The position numbers were made by a program, and so were the translations under genes. The notes beneath the pieces were generated by a model. That model ran no database searches. It saw only the letters and a list, made by a program, of their open reading frames with translations, and had not been told where the DNA came from. From Bradyrhizobium septentrionale (GTDB taxonomy: Bacteria > Pseudomonadota > Alphaproteobacteria > Rhizobiales > Xanthobacteraceae): 64,000 nt of DNA. Positions within the stretch are counted from its first letter, which is position 1; every line of letters starts with the position of its first letter. Below, in pieces: positions 1-8,234 of this stretch. The stretch covers positions 9,380,501 through 9,444,500 of the forward strand of contig NZ_CP088285.1 of assembly GCF_011516645.4 (NCBI RefSeq). Reading direction: 5' to 3'.

Positions 1-473
1 GTCAAACGGAAGCTGCGCGGATGGATCAATACTTTGCCGGCGGCCGCTATCACGGCACCGAGCATGTCGACCAGGCCGACGATCGTGCCCCCGACACCGG
101 CCACGGTGCGGCCGATCTGCTCCAGCATGCCTGAGATCGACAGCGGATCGCTTGCGATGCTGGGCGCTGCGCCGACGCGACGGACCTCGTCGACCAGGCT
201 GGAATAGTTGGCGGAGAGGCCCGCGATCTCCGCCTCCGCAGAAGCGTTGCTGAGGCTGCGGCGCAGCCGCTCGATCAGCCATGCGCCGAACGTATCGAGG
301 CTCGCGACCTGCGACACGTCGATGAAGATGTGCGGGCGGCTGCCGCGCAGCTTCTCGGCGTCGGAGACGATCCGCTCGAGCGCAGGGGCAAAGCGGGCGG
401 TCCAGTTGCCCGCCGCGCACAACGCCAGTCCTTCGCCTTGGGCTATCCGCTCCAGTGTCGGGTCGCCGCTCAC
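1..473 (-). CDS. MlaE-family ABC transporter permease with N-terminal STAS domain (3' part outside window)
   Basis: Reading leftward from a GTG at 473 gives about 157 codons before the window edge. Residues 1 to about 100 look like a STAS domain (a central FIDVSQVASLDTFGAWLIER core). They are followed by an amphipathic linker ending in GGTIVGLVDMLGAVIAAAGK, which matches the entry into the MlaE/YrbE permease domain of phospholipid ABC transporters (Mla/Tgt type, outer-membrane lipid asymmetry). STAS-MlaE fusions are common in alphaproteobacteria. The GTG was chosen because a GAGGGG-like ribosome site precedes it and no ATG is in frame upstream. The membrane domain itself is not visible, so transporter type is inferred from the N-terminus. 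The ATPase and MlaD partners would be expected outside the left edge. Confidence 0.75.
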   Translation of the reverse strand, partial: MSGDPTLERIAQGEGLALCAAGNWTARFAPALERIVSDAEKLRGSRPHIFIDVSQVASLDTFGAWLIERLRRSLSNASAEAEIAGLSANYSSLVDEVRRVGAAPSIASDPLSISGMLEQIGRTVAGVGGTIVGLVDMLGAVIAAAGKVLIHPRSFRL

Positions 474-614
474 CTTTTGCCTACCCCTCGAAGCCGGCTG
501 GCCGTTACAACGCAGATATCCGGCACTGCCGGATCGGCTTGTCGAATCTGCCACTAACCAGCCATAGTTGGTTGCGCGTCGCAAGCTACGGTTCAGGAAA
601 TAGTAGACTTTAAA

Positions 615-1616
615 ATGACTTCCACCCCATCCCGAGCTATTTCCCTTAACGTGGGGATCGAGCGCTGGCCGATCGCAGGGACCTTTACGATCAGCCGCGG
701 CGCCAAGACCGAGGCCGTTGTCGTGGTGGCCGAGGTGAGCCAGGGCGGTCTCATTGGCCGCGGCGAATGCGTGCCCTACCCGCGCTATGGCGAAACGCCT
801 GAGGCGACGCTGCAAGCGATCCAGGCGATGCAGGAACCGCTCGCCGGCGGCATGGACCGGATTGCCCTGCAGGCCCGGATGCCCGCCGGCGCCGCCCGCA
901 ATGCGCTGGATTGCGCACTGGCGGACCTCGGGGCCAAACGCGCCGGTACGCGGATCTGGAACCTGCTGGGACGGCCGGCACCGGAGCCCCGCACCACCGC
1001 CTACACGATCTCGCTCGGAACGGCGGAGGCGATGGCCGAGGCCACCGCGAAGGCCGCACACCGCGCGCTGCTCAAGATCAAGCTCGGCGGCGATGGCGAC
1101 GGCGCACGGATCGCCGCCGTGCGCAAGGCGGCGCCGGCATCCGAACTGATCGTCGACGCCAATGAAGCCTGGACCGAGCACAACCTTGCCGCCAATCTCG
1201 CGGCCTGCGCCGACGCCGGCGTCACGCTGATCGAGCAGCCGTTGCCGGCGGGCAAGGATGAGGCGCTGGCGCGGATCAAGCGCCCGGTTGCGGTCTGCGC
1301 CGACGAGAGCGTGCATGACCGCGCCTCGCTTGCGGGCCTGCGCGACCGCTATGACGCCGTCAACATCAAGCTCGACAAGACCGGCGGGCTGACCGAAGCG
1401 CTGGCGATGGCGGATGCCGCAAGCGCGCTCGGCTTCGAGATCATGATCGGCTGCATGGTGGCGACCTCGCTTGCGATGGCGCCGGCGATGCTGATCGCGC
1501 AAGGCGCGCGCTTCGTCGATCTCGATGGCCCGCTGCTGCTCGCGCGCGACCGCGACAACGGCCTGCGCTACGAGGGCAGCCTGGTCTACCCGCCGGACGC
1601 CGCACTTTGGGGCTAA
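615..1616 (+). CDS. Enolase-superfamily dipeptide epimerase / N-acetyl-glutamate racemase (DgcA-like)
   Basis: 333-aa member of the muconate-lactonizing subgroup of the enolase superfamily. Visible catalytic set: KxK at K154/K156 in LLKIKLGG, metal ligands D181 (VDANEAW), E207 (IEQPLP) and D230 (CADES), and the second general base K252 (VNIKLDKTGG). This two-lysine arrangement fits 1,1-proton transfer (racemisation/epimerisation). Known relatives are L-Ala-D/L-Glu epimerase (murein peptide recycling) and DgcA, the N-acetyl-D-glutamate racemase; sequence alone does not separate them. The usual DgcN (DUF1611) partner of DgcA is not adjacent. Its stop codon overlaps the convergent MFS gene's stop by 4 bp. 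The ribosome site before the ATG is weak. Confidence 0.85.
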   Translation: MTSTPSRAISLNVGIERWPIAGTFTISRGAKTEAVVVVAEVSQGGLIGRGECVPYPRYGETPEATLQAIQAMQEPLAGGMDRIALQARMPAGAARNALDCALADLGAKRAGTRIWNLLGRPAPEPRTTAYTISLGTAEAMAEATAKAAHRALLKIKLGGDGDGARIAAVRKAAPASELIVDANEAWTEHNLAANLAACADAGVTLIEQPLPAGKDEALARIKRPVAVCADESVHDRASLAGLRDRYDAVNIKLDKTGGLTEALAMADAASALGFEIMIGCMVATSLAMAPAMLIAQGARFVDLDGPLLLARDRDNGLRYEGSLVYPPDAALWG

Positions 1617-2785
1617 TGGATTAGTCGCTTACGCGACAGCCACATCACCAGCCCGCCCATCGCCGCCATCGCAGCCATCATGTCGTAGACACCGAGCCCG
1701 ATGCGCGCATAGACCAACCCGCTGACGATCGCCGTGGTGCTCGCGACAATGCCGGCGCAGGCGGTGAGATACCCCTGCGCGCGCGCCATCACGTGAACCG
1801 GCACGTGATGCACCATCAGGCCCATGATGCCGACCTGGGTCAGTCCGAAGCTCAGTCCGTGTCCGAGCTGGACCACCGCCAGCACCGCAAGCGGCGGGTC
1901 CTGCGCGGTGATTGCCCAGCGCGCCGCGGCGCTGGCGGCCGCGATCATCACCAGCACAGCCGACGGCAGCGTGAAGCGCGGCGACAGCGCGAACAGCACG
2001 ATCTCGGCGATGACGCCGAGCACCCAGAGACAAGCGATGGTCAGGCCGCTGAAACCGGCCTGCTGCCAGGCGATCGATGCGAAGATGTAATAGGCGCCGT
2101 GGCTGCCCTGGATCAGCGCCGAGGACACGATGATGGCGAGGAAGGTCGGATTGCGCAGCAGTTTTGGCGCGCCGGCCGCGGGCGCAGCAGTGGCCGCGGG
2201 ACGGCCGAGCGGCCGCAAGGTCAGCCCGACCAGCGCGCCGAGCACGGTCACCGCTGTGATGATCCAGATCAGATCGACCTCGGCGAAGTAGCGGAGCAAG
2301 AACCCGCTGACGAGCGCGCAGACCGCGAACGCCGCCGAGCCCCAGAGCCGCAGCGGCCCGTAGCTGAGACCGAATTGCCTGACGCCGCGCAGCGCATAGG
2401 CGTCGGTCAGCGGCACCATCGGCGTCCAGACGCAGCAGGTCAGCGCATAGACCGCGAGCAGCACGAACGGCTGATGCTGGGTGCCTATCACGGCAAAGCC
2501 GAACGCCGTGGCGAAACCGGTGGCGATGATCGCGCCGCGCAGCATCTGGCGCCGTTCCGCCACTGCTGTGACCAGCGGCAGCACGGTGAAGCGCGTCACC
2601 GGCGGCACCGCCGTGATGATGCCGATCCAGGTGGCATCGATGCCGATCACCTTCAGCCACACCGTGAAAAACGGCAGATGGACCCCGGTCATGCCGAACA
2701 GCGTGGCATAGAATGCCGCAAGGCTGACAGCGAATCGCCGCGATGCAAGCTTTGCTGCAATGGGGATTTGTGATTCGGAAGACAT
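1613..2785 (-). CDS. MFS transporter
   Basis: 390-aa, strongly hydrophobic protein with about 12 predicted membrane segments, starting MSSESQIPIAAKL. The first pair of helices contains FYATLFGMTGVHLPFFTVWL, resembling the HcaT/3-phenylpropionate-transporter-like (MFS_1_like) branch of the major facilitator superfamily. Substrate cannot be assigned. Upstream in-frame codons exist beyond 2785 but would add a polar, non-conserved extension overlapping the divergent gene, so the ATG at 2785 is preferred. It is convergent with the epimerase gene (shared CTAA at 1613-1616) and divergent from the Ala/Pro-rich protein gene at 2861. A role in taking up the epimerase's substrate is possible but only positional. 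Confidence 0.85.
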   Translation of the reverse strand: MSSESQIPIAAKLASRRFAVSLAAFYATLFGMTGVHLPFFTVWLKVIGIDATWIGIITAVPPVTRFTVLPLVTAVAERRQMLRGAIIATGFATAFGFAVIGTQHQPFVLLAVYALTCCVWTPMVPLTDAYALRGVRQFGLSYGPLRLWGSAAFAVCALVSGFLLRYFAEVDLIWIITAVTVLGALVGLTLRPLGRPAATAAPAAGAPKLLRNPTFLAIIVSSALIQGSHGAYYIFASIAWQQAGFSGLTIACLWVLGVIAEIVLFALSPRFTLPSAVLVMIAAASAAARWAITAQDPPLAVLAVVQLGHGLSFGLTQVGIMGLMVHHVPVHVMARAQGYLTACAGIVASTTAIVSGLVYARIGLGVYDMMAAMAAMGGLVMWLSRKRLIH

Positions 2786-2860
2786 CAATTCAATTGCGAT
2801 TCGCGCGATATCGTGATGATCGTTAGCGTAACGCGCAGTGATTTGCGCGAAGAGATTGTG

Positions 2861-4135
2861 ATGGCCGAAGAAGCATTCGCCCTGTCGCCGATTTCCGCCC
2901 GCGCGGCCCTGCCGAGCGAGGAGGACTATGCCGCGATCAGCGCGGCCTTCATGGAGACCTCGCGGGGCCGCTGGTTCCTCGGCGAATATGCCAAGCGCAA
3001 CCGCAACGCCGACACAAGCATGGTGCTCGATGCCGTGGCGCGGATCGAGGAAAGCCTCAGCGCGCAGCGGCAGGCGGCCGCGGACGCCATCCGGGACGAG
3101 CAGCTGGCGCAGGCGCTGGCCGCCCTGCGCGGCGCGATCGAGGCCGCGCAGGCCTCCGCCATCGCAGCGCTCGACGGCGTCAGCTTCGAGCAAAACCTCG
3201 CGCCGGTGCGCAAGGGCGTGCGGGTGATCAGGGAAATCTCCTGGCGGCTGCGCGAGATCGGCAATGACGGCCGGATCTGCGACATTATCGATTCGCAGGC
3301 CAGCGCGATCGAGGCCGGCGCCGCTGAGGTCTCGATGGACGACGCCAAGACCGTGCTGGATGCCGCCTTCGCGGCGCTGGCCCGCCGGCTCAGCGAGTTC
3401 GATCCGGACAAGGCGGCGCCCCCTGCGGCCGAACCTGACGTGGCCGAGGCGCCGATTGCGGAACCACCCGCAACCGCGCCCTCACCGCCACCGGTGGCCG
3501 AGAGCGCTGCCGCCGATGCGGTGGCGACCACGCCGCCGGCGCCGCCTCAGGAGGTCGCTGCAACGCCGCCCGCAGAGGCTGCGATGGCCGTGACGCCGCA
3601 GCCGAGCCAAGCATGGATCAAGGCCGAGACCGCGCTGGCCGAAGCCGAAGCCGCAGAGCTCGCCCGCGTCGCCAACGAGGCGGCCGACGCCCAGGACGAA
3701 GCGATGCTTGATCTCATCGCGATGGAAATGGGCGCGCCAGATCCGATCGACGAAGAGGCGATCGCCGAGGAAATGCGCGCCGCCGAGGAGATGCGCGTCG
3801 CCGAGGCGATGGCTGCCGAGCCCGAAATGGCTGAACCCGAAATGGCTGCACCATTGGCTCCTGCCGAGCTCGCGGCGGCGCCGGCGCCCGAGCCGAAGGT
3901 CGAGGTCAGGGTCGCGCCGCCACCGGTGGCTGCAGCGCCGATCGCCGAAGCCCCGATCGTGCCGCCGCCTCTGCCGCCAGCCGTCGAGGCCGCCGCCGAA
4001 CCTGCAAGAGAGATATCGCTTGGCTCGACCATCATCGCCAGCGGCCTCCTGAAAAGGCCGAGCGTCGCGGCCAACGATCCGCTCGCGCCAATCCGCCGCA
4101 TGAGCCAGGCCGAGAGGATCGCGTTCTTTTCGTAG
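2861..4135 (+). CDS. Conserved alphaproteobacterial hypothetical protein, Ala/Pro/Glu-rich
   Basis: 424-aa acidic protein of unknown function. Residues 1 to about 180 are ordered and helix-rich, and include the motif ETSRGRWFLGEYAKRNRNAD, which I recall at the N-terminus of many rhizobial hypothetical proteins. From about 185 to 385 the chain is low-complexity Ala/Pro/Glu with tandem-like AEPEMAEPEMAAP segments, probably disordered. The last 40 residues (SLGSTIIASGLLKRPS to RMSQAERIAFFS) look like a short conserved tail. A GTG at 2813 could add 16 residues, but the ATG at 2861 begins the recognisable part. There is no signal peptide. The next gene starts 10 bp after the stop, suggesting cotranscription. 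Confidence 0.7.
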   Translation: MAEEAFALSPISARAALPSEEDYAAISAAFMETSRGRWFLGEYAKRNRNADTSMVLDAVARIEESLSAQRQAAADAIRDEQLAQALAALRGAIEAAQASAIAALDGVSFEQNLAPVRKGVRVIREISWRLREIGNDGRICDIIDSQASAIEAGAAEVSMDDAKTVLDAAFAALARRLSEFDPDKAAPPAAEPDVAEAPIAEPPATAPSPPPVAESAAADAVATTPPAPPQEVAATPPAEAAMAVTPQPSQAWIKAETALAEAEAAELARVANEAADAQDEAMLDLIAMEMGAPDPIDEEAIAEEMRAAEEMRVAEAMAAEPEMAEPEMAAPLAPAELAAAPAPEPKVEVRVAPPPVAAAPIAEAPIVPPPLPPAVEAAAEPAREISLGSTIIASGLLKRPSVAANDPLAPIRRMSQAERIAFFS

Positions 4136-4145
4136 GCGCGACCCG

Positions 4146-4499
4146 ATGCCCGACGAAACCGACACGATCACTCTTTGGCGCCCCGTGGGGCCCCAGGAGC
4201 TCGCGCTGATCGAACAGAGCGGCATGCGTACCTTTCCGCCGCGGCTTCCCGATCAACCGATCTTCTATCCGGTCCTGACGGAAGAATATGCCGCAAGGAT
4301 CGCGCGCGACTGGAACGTGTCTGCAAGCGGCGCTGGATTCGTCACACGGTTTCGGGTCAAGCGCAGCTTCATCGATCGCTATGATGTGCAGGAGGCCGGC
4401 GGCCGCGCGCATCTCGAATACTGGATCCCGGCGGAGGACCTGTCGGAGTTTAATGCTGCAATCGTCGGGCCGATCGAAGTCATCAGCAGCTTCCCTTGA
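4146..4499 (+). CDS. Conserved hypothetical protein, about 120 aa family
   Basis: 117-aa soluble protein beginning MPDETDTITLWRPVGPQEL. The segments LWRPVGPQELALIE, FPPRLPDQPIFYPVLTEEYA and HLEYWIPAEDLSEFN match a small family widespread in bacteria. Databases have sometimes labelled it 'ADP-ribosylation/crystallin J1'; nothing in the sequence supports that enzymatic name. It lies 10 bp behind the Ala/Pro-rich protein gene in the same direction, so the two are probably one transcript. Function unknown. Confidence 0.75.
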   Translation: MPDETDTITLWRPVGPQELALIEQSGMRTFPPRLPDQPIFYPVLTEEYAARIARDWNVSASGAGFVTRFRVKRSFIDRYDVQEAGGRAHLEYWIPAEDLSEFNAAIVGPIEVISSFP

Positions 4500-4622
4500 G
4501 GCGGTTCGTCTCCCATTGACCACTCGCGCCGCATGACTCAACTCACGTACCGCGGCCGCATCTGCGCCTAGTCTAGCCTCCCTGCGACCGGTCTCGCACC
4601 GGGATCAGCTCGGGAGCGCGCC

Positions 4623-4886
4623 ATGGTCCGCCTGAAATCCATGTTGATATCGGCCGCATTGCTTGGCCTGTTGAGCCTCGGTGCGCCCGGCGCGGCATTT
4701 GCCGAGACCAGCACCATCACCGTCGGCAATGCAGCGCAGACGACGGCACGACCACTTCCGCTCCGAGCGGCAAAGCACGCGGGTGAACCGACAAGGGTTT
4801 GGCGGACACACAGCCTTCCACTCAAATCCGTCGACTCGCATTTCGGCGGAATGGGCGGCGGCCATTATCCCGGCTTCCGGCACTGA
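4623..4886 (+). CDS. Small exported hypothetical protein
   Basis: 87 residues. It opens with a clear Sec signal peptide (MVRLKSMLISAALLGLLSLG, cleavage likely after AAFA near residue 28). The mature part is short and ends in a Gly/His-rich tail (FGGMGGGHYPGFRH). A GGGAGC ribosome site lies about 6 nt before the ATG. No domain is recognised. The mature sequence looks disordered and the 3' half has composition close to intergenic DNA, so the gene may be genuine but lineage-specific. Confidence 0.5.
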   Translation: MVRLKSMLISAALLGLLSLGAPGAAFAETSTITVGNAAQTTARPLPLRAAKHAGEPTRVWRTHSLPLKSVDSHFGGMGGGHYPGFRH

Positions 4887-4959
4887 TCTGACGCCCCGCA
4901 TAACGAAACGGGGGCAGAGCGATCACCGCCCTGCCCCGCTGCTTCTCAAAATGTCGGCG

Positions 4960-5949
4960 TCAAGCGACCAGCTTCGCGAACAGGTCGGCGTCGACATTGC
5001 CGCCCGAGAGCACGATGACGACGTTCTTGTCTTTGACGTCGATCCGCCCGGCCAGCAGCGCAGCAAGTCCGACCGCGCCGCCGGGCTCAACCACGAGCTT
5101 CAGCTCGCGATAGGCAAAGGCGACGGCGGCGCCGACCTCGTCGTCGGAGACGCTGACGCCATTTGCGAGCAGCTTGCTGTTGATGGCGAAGGTCAGCTCG
5201 CCCGGCATCATCGCCATCAGCGCATCGCAGATGGTGCGCGCCGCAACCGGATGCGCCTCGCGATGGCCGACCTTGAGCGACAGCGCGTGGTCATCGTAAC
5301 CGGCGGGTTCGGCGACGATCACCTGGGACTGCGGGAATTTCGCCTTCACCGCGGTGGCAACGCCGGCAATCAAGCCGCCGCCCGAGGCCGGCGCGACCAC
5401 GATGTCCGGCACGAGCCCGCGCGCGGCCATGTCCTCGGCGATCTCGCGGCCGGCGGTGCCCTGGCCCGCGATCACGAAGGGATCGTCATAGGGGCGCACC
5501 AGGGTCGCGCCGCGCTTGCTGGCGATGCCGTTGGCGATCGCTTCGCGGTCGTCGCGATCGCGGTCGTAGAGCACGACCTCGGCGCCATAGGACTTGGTCC
5601 GCTCGCGCTTGGTGAGCGGCGAGTCCGCAGGCATCACGATGGTCGCCTGCATGTTGAGGATCTTGGCCGCCGCGGCGACACCCTGGGCATGGTTGCCCGA
5701 GGAGAAGGCGACGACGCCGCCGCTGCGCCTGTCCTGCGGAATCGAGGCGAGCTTGTTGAAGGCGCCGCGGAACTTGAACGATCCGGTCCGCTGCAGCATT
5801 TCGGGCTTGAGGAAGACCTGGCTGCCGACGCGTTCGTTGAGAACGGGGAAGGTCAGGAGCGGCGTGCGCACCGCGAACGGCGCGACCACCCTGGCGGCGG
5901 CATCGATGTCCGCGGCAGCGACGGGTGGATTGAGAGTGGTGTCCGTCAT
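4960..5949 (-). CDS. Threonine/serine dehydratase (threonine ammonia-lyase), catabolic type without ACT domain
   Basis: 329-aa fold-type II PLP enzyme. The PLP lysine is K59 in GSFKFRGA, the substrate/asparagine loop is SSGNHAQG (residues 83-90), the glycine-rich phosphate loop is SGGGLIAG, and the C-terminal LSGGNVD is present. Length and lack of a C-terminal ACT/regulatory domain fit the TdcB-like or serine-racemase-like branch rather than the long biosynthetic IlvA. Expected reaction: L-threonine to 2-oxobutanoate (or L-serine to pyruvate) plus ammonia. The ATG at 5949 is preferred over a start 12 codons upstream because the family alignment begins near MTDTTLNPP. Substrate preference cannot be read from sequence. 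Confidence 0.88.
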   Translation of the reverse strand: MTDTTLNPPVAAADIDAAARVVAPFAVRTPLLTFPVLNERVGSQVFLKPEMLQRTGSFKFRGAFNKLASIPQDRRSGGVVAFSSGNHAQGVAAAAKILNMQATIVMPADSPLTKRERTKSYGAEVVLYDRDRDDREAIANGIASKRGATLVRPYDDPFVIAGQGTAGREIAEDMAARGLVPDIVVAPASGGGLIAGVATAVKAKFPQSQVIVAEPAGYDDHALSLKVGHREAHPVAARTICDALMAMMPGELTFAINSKLLANGVSVSDDEVGAAVAFAYRELKLVVEPGGAVGLAALLAGRIDVKDKNVVIVLSGGNVDADLFAKLVA

Positions 5950-5995
5950 CCACGATTTGTATCGCGGCGGCAGGCTGGCGGGCAAGACGCTTTAT

Positions 5996-6056
5996 AGCGT
6001 TTTCGAGCGAAGTGGGTACCGGTTCGCGTGAAGAAAGCGCGTCAAAAAAAGACGCG
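5996..6056. repeat. Dispersed intergenic repeat (AGCGTTTTCGAGCGAAG family)
   Basis: The segment begins AGCGTTTTCGAGCGAAGTGG and continues through GGTACCGG. A related copy occurs in this window at 14188-14215 with the same core and a few changes. At its right end CGCGTC (6038-6043) and GACGCG (6051-6056) form a hairpin around seven A residues. I recall this type of sequence as a common interspersed repeat in Bradyrhizobium; that is memory, not a search. It sits between two leftward genes. Confidence 0.6.
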
Positions 6057-6064
6057 TGAGTTGG

Positions 6065-7156
6065 CTAGCTTGAGGTGGGATGGGGGGCCGGCAGGGCCGC
6101 GAAATGGTGCTCTTCGGCGCCGAATTCGAGCGCTTCCCCCTCGCCGTCGGGTGCCGCGGGGCGGACGTTCATGCAGCGGTCGATGAACACCCGGGCCGAC
6201 GCCTGCCAGGTATGGAGCGCGGCAAAATCGACGCAAGCCTGGCGCGAGATGCCGAGCGCCTCCAGGCAGGCGTGGTGCAGATCGTCGTCGAGCACGCCAA
6301 CCGGCGCCGCGCCGATCACGTCGCGGGGACCGGTGACCGGAAAAGCGGCAACCGGCAGGCCGCTCGCCAGCGCCTCAAGCAGCACCAGGCCGAACGTGTC
6401 GGTCCGGCTCGGGAACACGAACACATCGGCGGCGGCGTAAATCTCCGCCAGTTCCTCGCCATGGCGGGCGCCGAGGAAGACGGCGTCCGGATATTTTCGC
6501 TCCAGCGTCGCCCGCGCGGGGCCGTCGCCAACCACGATCTTGGTACCGGGCAGATCGAGATCGAGGAACGCCTCGAGGTTCTTCTCCACCGCCACCCGCC
6601 CGACGCTGAGGTAAACCGGCTGCGGCAGGCAGAGATCGACGTCGCGCGGATGGAACAGCGCGGTATCGACGCCGCGCGACCACAGCACCACGTTGCGGAA
6701 GCCGCGCTGGCGCAGCTCGGCCGCCAGTGCCGGCGTCGCCGCCATCACCGCCCGGCTCGGCCTGTGGAACCAGCGCAGCGCACGCCACACCCAGGCTTCG
6801 GGGACAGGCGTCCGTGCCGAGACGTATTCCGGGAAGCGGGTGTGGAAGCTGGTCGTGAACGGCAGGCCGCGCTTGCGGCAATAGCGGCGAACCGCACACC
6901 CGATAGGGCCTTCGGTCGCGATGTGGATGCTGTCGGGCCTTGCCGCCTCGATCAGGCTGGCGACCTTGGCCTGGTACGGCAGCGCCAACCTCAGATCGCG
7001 ATAGCTCGGCATCGCGAAGGTGCGGAACTCGTCCGGCGTCAGGAAGCTTACCTCGACGCCGAGCGATTTCGCCGCCTGCGCCATCATGGTCAGCGTGCGG
7101 ACAACCCCGTTGACCTGGGGATGCCACGCATCGGTCGCGACCAGGATATGCGTCAT
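6065..7156 (-). CDS. Glycosyltransferase family 4 (GT-B fold), mannosyl/glycolipid type
   Basis: 363-aa retaining GT-B glycosyltransferase. The N-terminal acceptor domain begins ILVATDAWHPQVNGVVRTL, typical of GT4 enzymes acting on lipid-linked acceptors. The C-terminal donor-binding domain carries SVGRVAVEKN and the EX7E-like region SRTDTFGLVLLEALASG. Its start codon overlaps the upstream phosphoesterase stop by 4 bp (7153-7156), so the two are translationally coupled. This pair (LpxH-like phosphoesterase plus GT4) recurs in alphaproteobacteria and suggests a membrane glycolipid pathway, by inference. The donor sugar is unknown. Confidence 0.85.
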   Translation of the reverse strand: MTHILVATDAWHPQVNGVVRTLTMMAQAAKSLGVEVSFLTPDEFRTFAMPSYRDLRLALPYQAKVASLIEAARPDSIHIATEGPIGCAVRRYCRKRGLPFTTSFHTRFPEYVSARTPVPEAWVWRALRWFHRPSRAVMAATPALAAELRQRGFRNVVLWSRGVDTALFHPRDVDLCLPQPVYLSVGRVAVEKNLEAFLDLDLPGTKIVVGDGPARATLERKYPDAVFLGARHGEELAEIYAAADVFVFPSRTDTFGLVLLEALASGLPVAAFPVTGPRDVIGAAPVGVLDDDLHHACLEALGISRQACVDFAALHTWQASARVFIDRCMNVRPAAPDGEGEALEFGAEEHHFAALPAPHPTSS

Positions 7157-7965
7157 GCAGCGCGTGCCGTCACTCGCGGAACCGGCGCAATCCGGCGCAC
7201 CGGATCGGTCCAGGTGATGATCTCGAAGCTGCCGTCCTCATGCTCGGCGAGCGCGGTGCAGCTCTCCACCCAGTCGCCGCAATTCATGTAGCGGATGCCC
7301 TGCTCGTCATGAATCGTCGCGTAGTGGATATGGCCGCAGATCACGCCGTCGCAGCCATGGCGCCGCGCCTCGCCCGCAAGCGTCGCCTCGAACGCGCCGA
7401 TATAGTTCACCGCCTTCTTGACCTTCAGCTTGGCCCATTGCGACAGCGACCAATACGGCACGCCGAACATCTTGCGGAAGAAGTTGACGAAGCGATTCAT
7501 CTGGATCGCGAAGTCGTAGGCCTTGTCGCCGAGATGGGCGAGCCAGCGCGCGTTCTGCACCACGAGATCGAAGATGTCGCCGTGGATCACGAGGTAGCGC
7601 TTGCCGTCGGCGCCGGTGTGAACGGTGTTCTCCACCACATCGATGCCGCCGAAATGCGTGCCGTAATATTTGCGCAGGAACTCGTCGTGGTTGCCCGGGA
7701 CGTAGATCACCTTGGCGCCCTTGCGCGCCTTGCGCAGCATCTTCTGCACGAAATCGTTGTGGGTCTGCGGCCAGTGCCAGTTCGACTTCAGCGCCCAGCC
7801 GTCGACGATATCACCAACGAGGTAGATCGTGTCGGCATCGTGGGAGCGGAGGAAGTCCAGCAGGCGGTCGGCTTGCGAACCGCGGGCTCCGAGATGAACA
7901 TCGGAGATAAACAAAGTGCGAAAGTGCCGCTCGGGACTTTCTTCACTTAAGGAGTCACTTCCCAT
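7153..7965 (-). CDS. LpxH-like metallophosphoesterase (UDP-2,3-diacylglucosamine diphosphatase family)
   Basis: 270-aa calcineurin-like phosphoesterase. Metal-binding motifs in order: SDVHLG (D22, H24), GDIVDGW (D52), GNHDEF (N92, H93), a central VIHGDIFD, and CGHIHYA near the C-terminus. It belongs to the LpxH/LpxH2-like family, which removes UMP from UDP-2,3-diacylglucosamine in lipid A synthesis, but many alphaproteobacteria use LpxI for that step. Coupling to a glycosyltransferase makes another phospholipid or glycolipid substrate possible. The ATG at 7965 is chosen because the 21 upstream in-frame codons are not family-like and extend toward the spacer. Confidence 0.8.
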   Translation of the reverse strand: MGSDSLSEESPERHFRTLFISDVHLGARGSQADRLLDFLRSHDADTIYLVGDIVDGWALKSNWHWPQTHNDFVQKMLRKARKGAKVIYVPGNHDEFLRKYYGTHFGGIDVVENTVHTGADGKRYLVIHGDIFDLVVQNARWLAHLGDKAYDFAIQMNRFVNFFRKMFGVPYWSLSQWAKLKVKKAVNYIGAFEATLAGEARRHGCDGVICGHIHYATIHDEQGIRYMNCGDWVESCTALAEHEDGSFEIITWTDPVRRIAPVPRVTARAA

Positions 7966-8179
7966 GCCTGTGCACCTAACAGATTCCTGTGACAAGGCGA
8001 TGACGACCCCCGTGACCCAAGGCCTCACTAACAGTTAACGAGAATCAGCAGCACGCCCCTTCCCTGCGGATAACAGGGGCGTGCGACAATCTGGCGACAT
8101 GGACGATCGCGGCTGTGCAGAACAGGCGGTGTGTTGCGCGCATATCGCGGCGGAACAAGGCGCGCAGAGGACTGCGTAA

Positions 8180-8206
8180 CCCGGATGGAGCGAAGCGCAA
8201 TCCGGG
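8180..8206. repeat. Palindromic repeat, CCCGGAT...ATCCGGG
   Basis: Perfect 7-bp arms CCCGGAT (8180-8186) and ATCCGGG (8200-8206) flank GGAGCGAAGCGCA. The whole unit resembles short REP-like elements I remember scattered through Bradyrhizobium genomes. It lies in the 200-bp spacer downstream of thiD and upstream of the phosphoesterase gene, both leftward genes. Confidence 0.55.
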
Positions 8207-8234
8207 CTACAAGATTGATCCGCGCTACGCCGGC

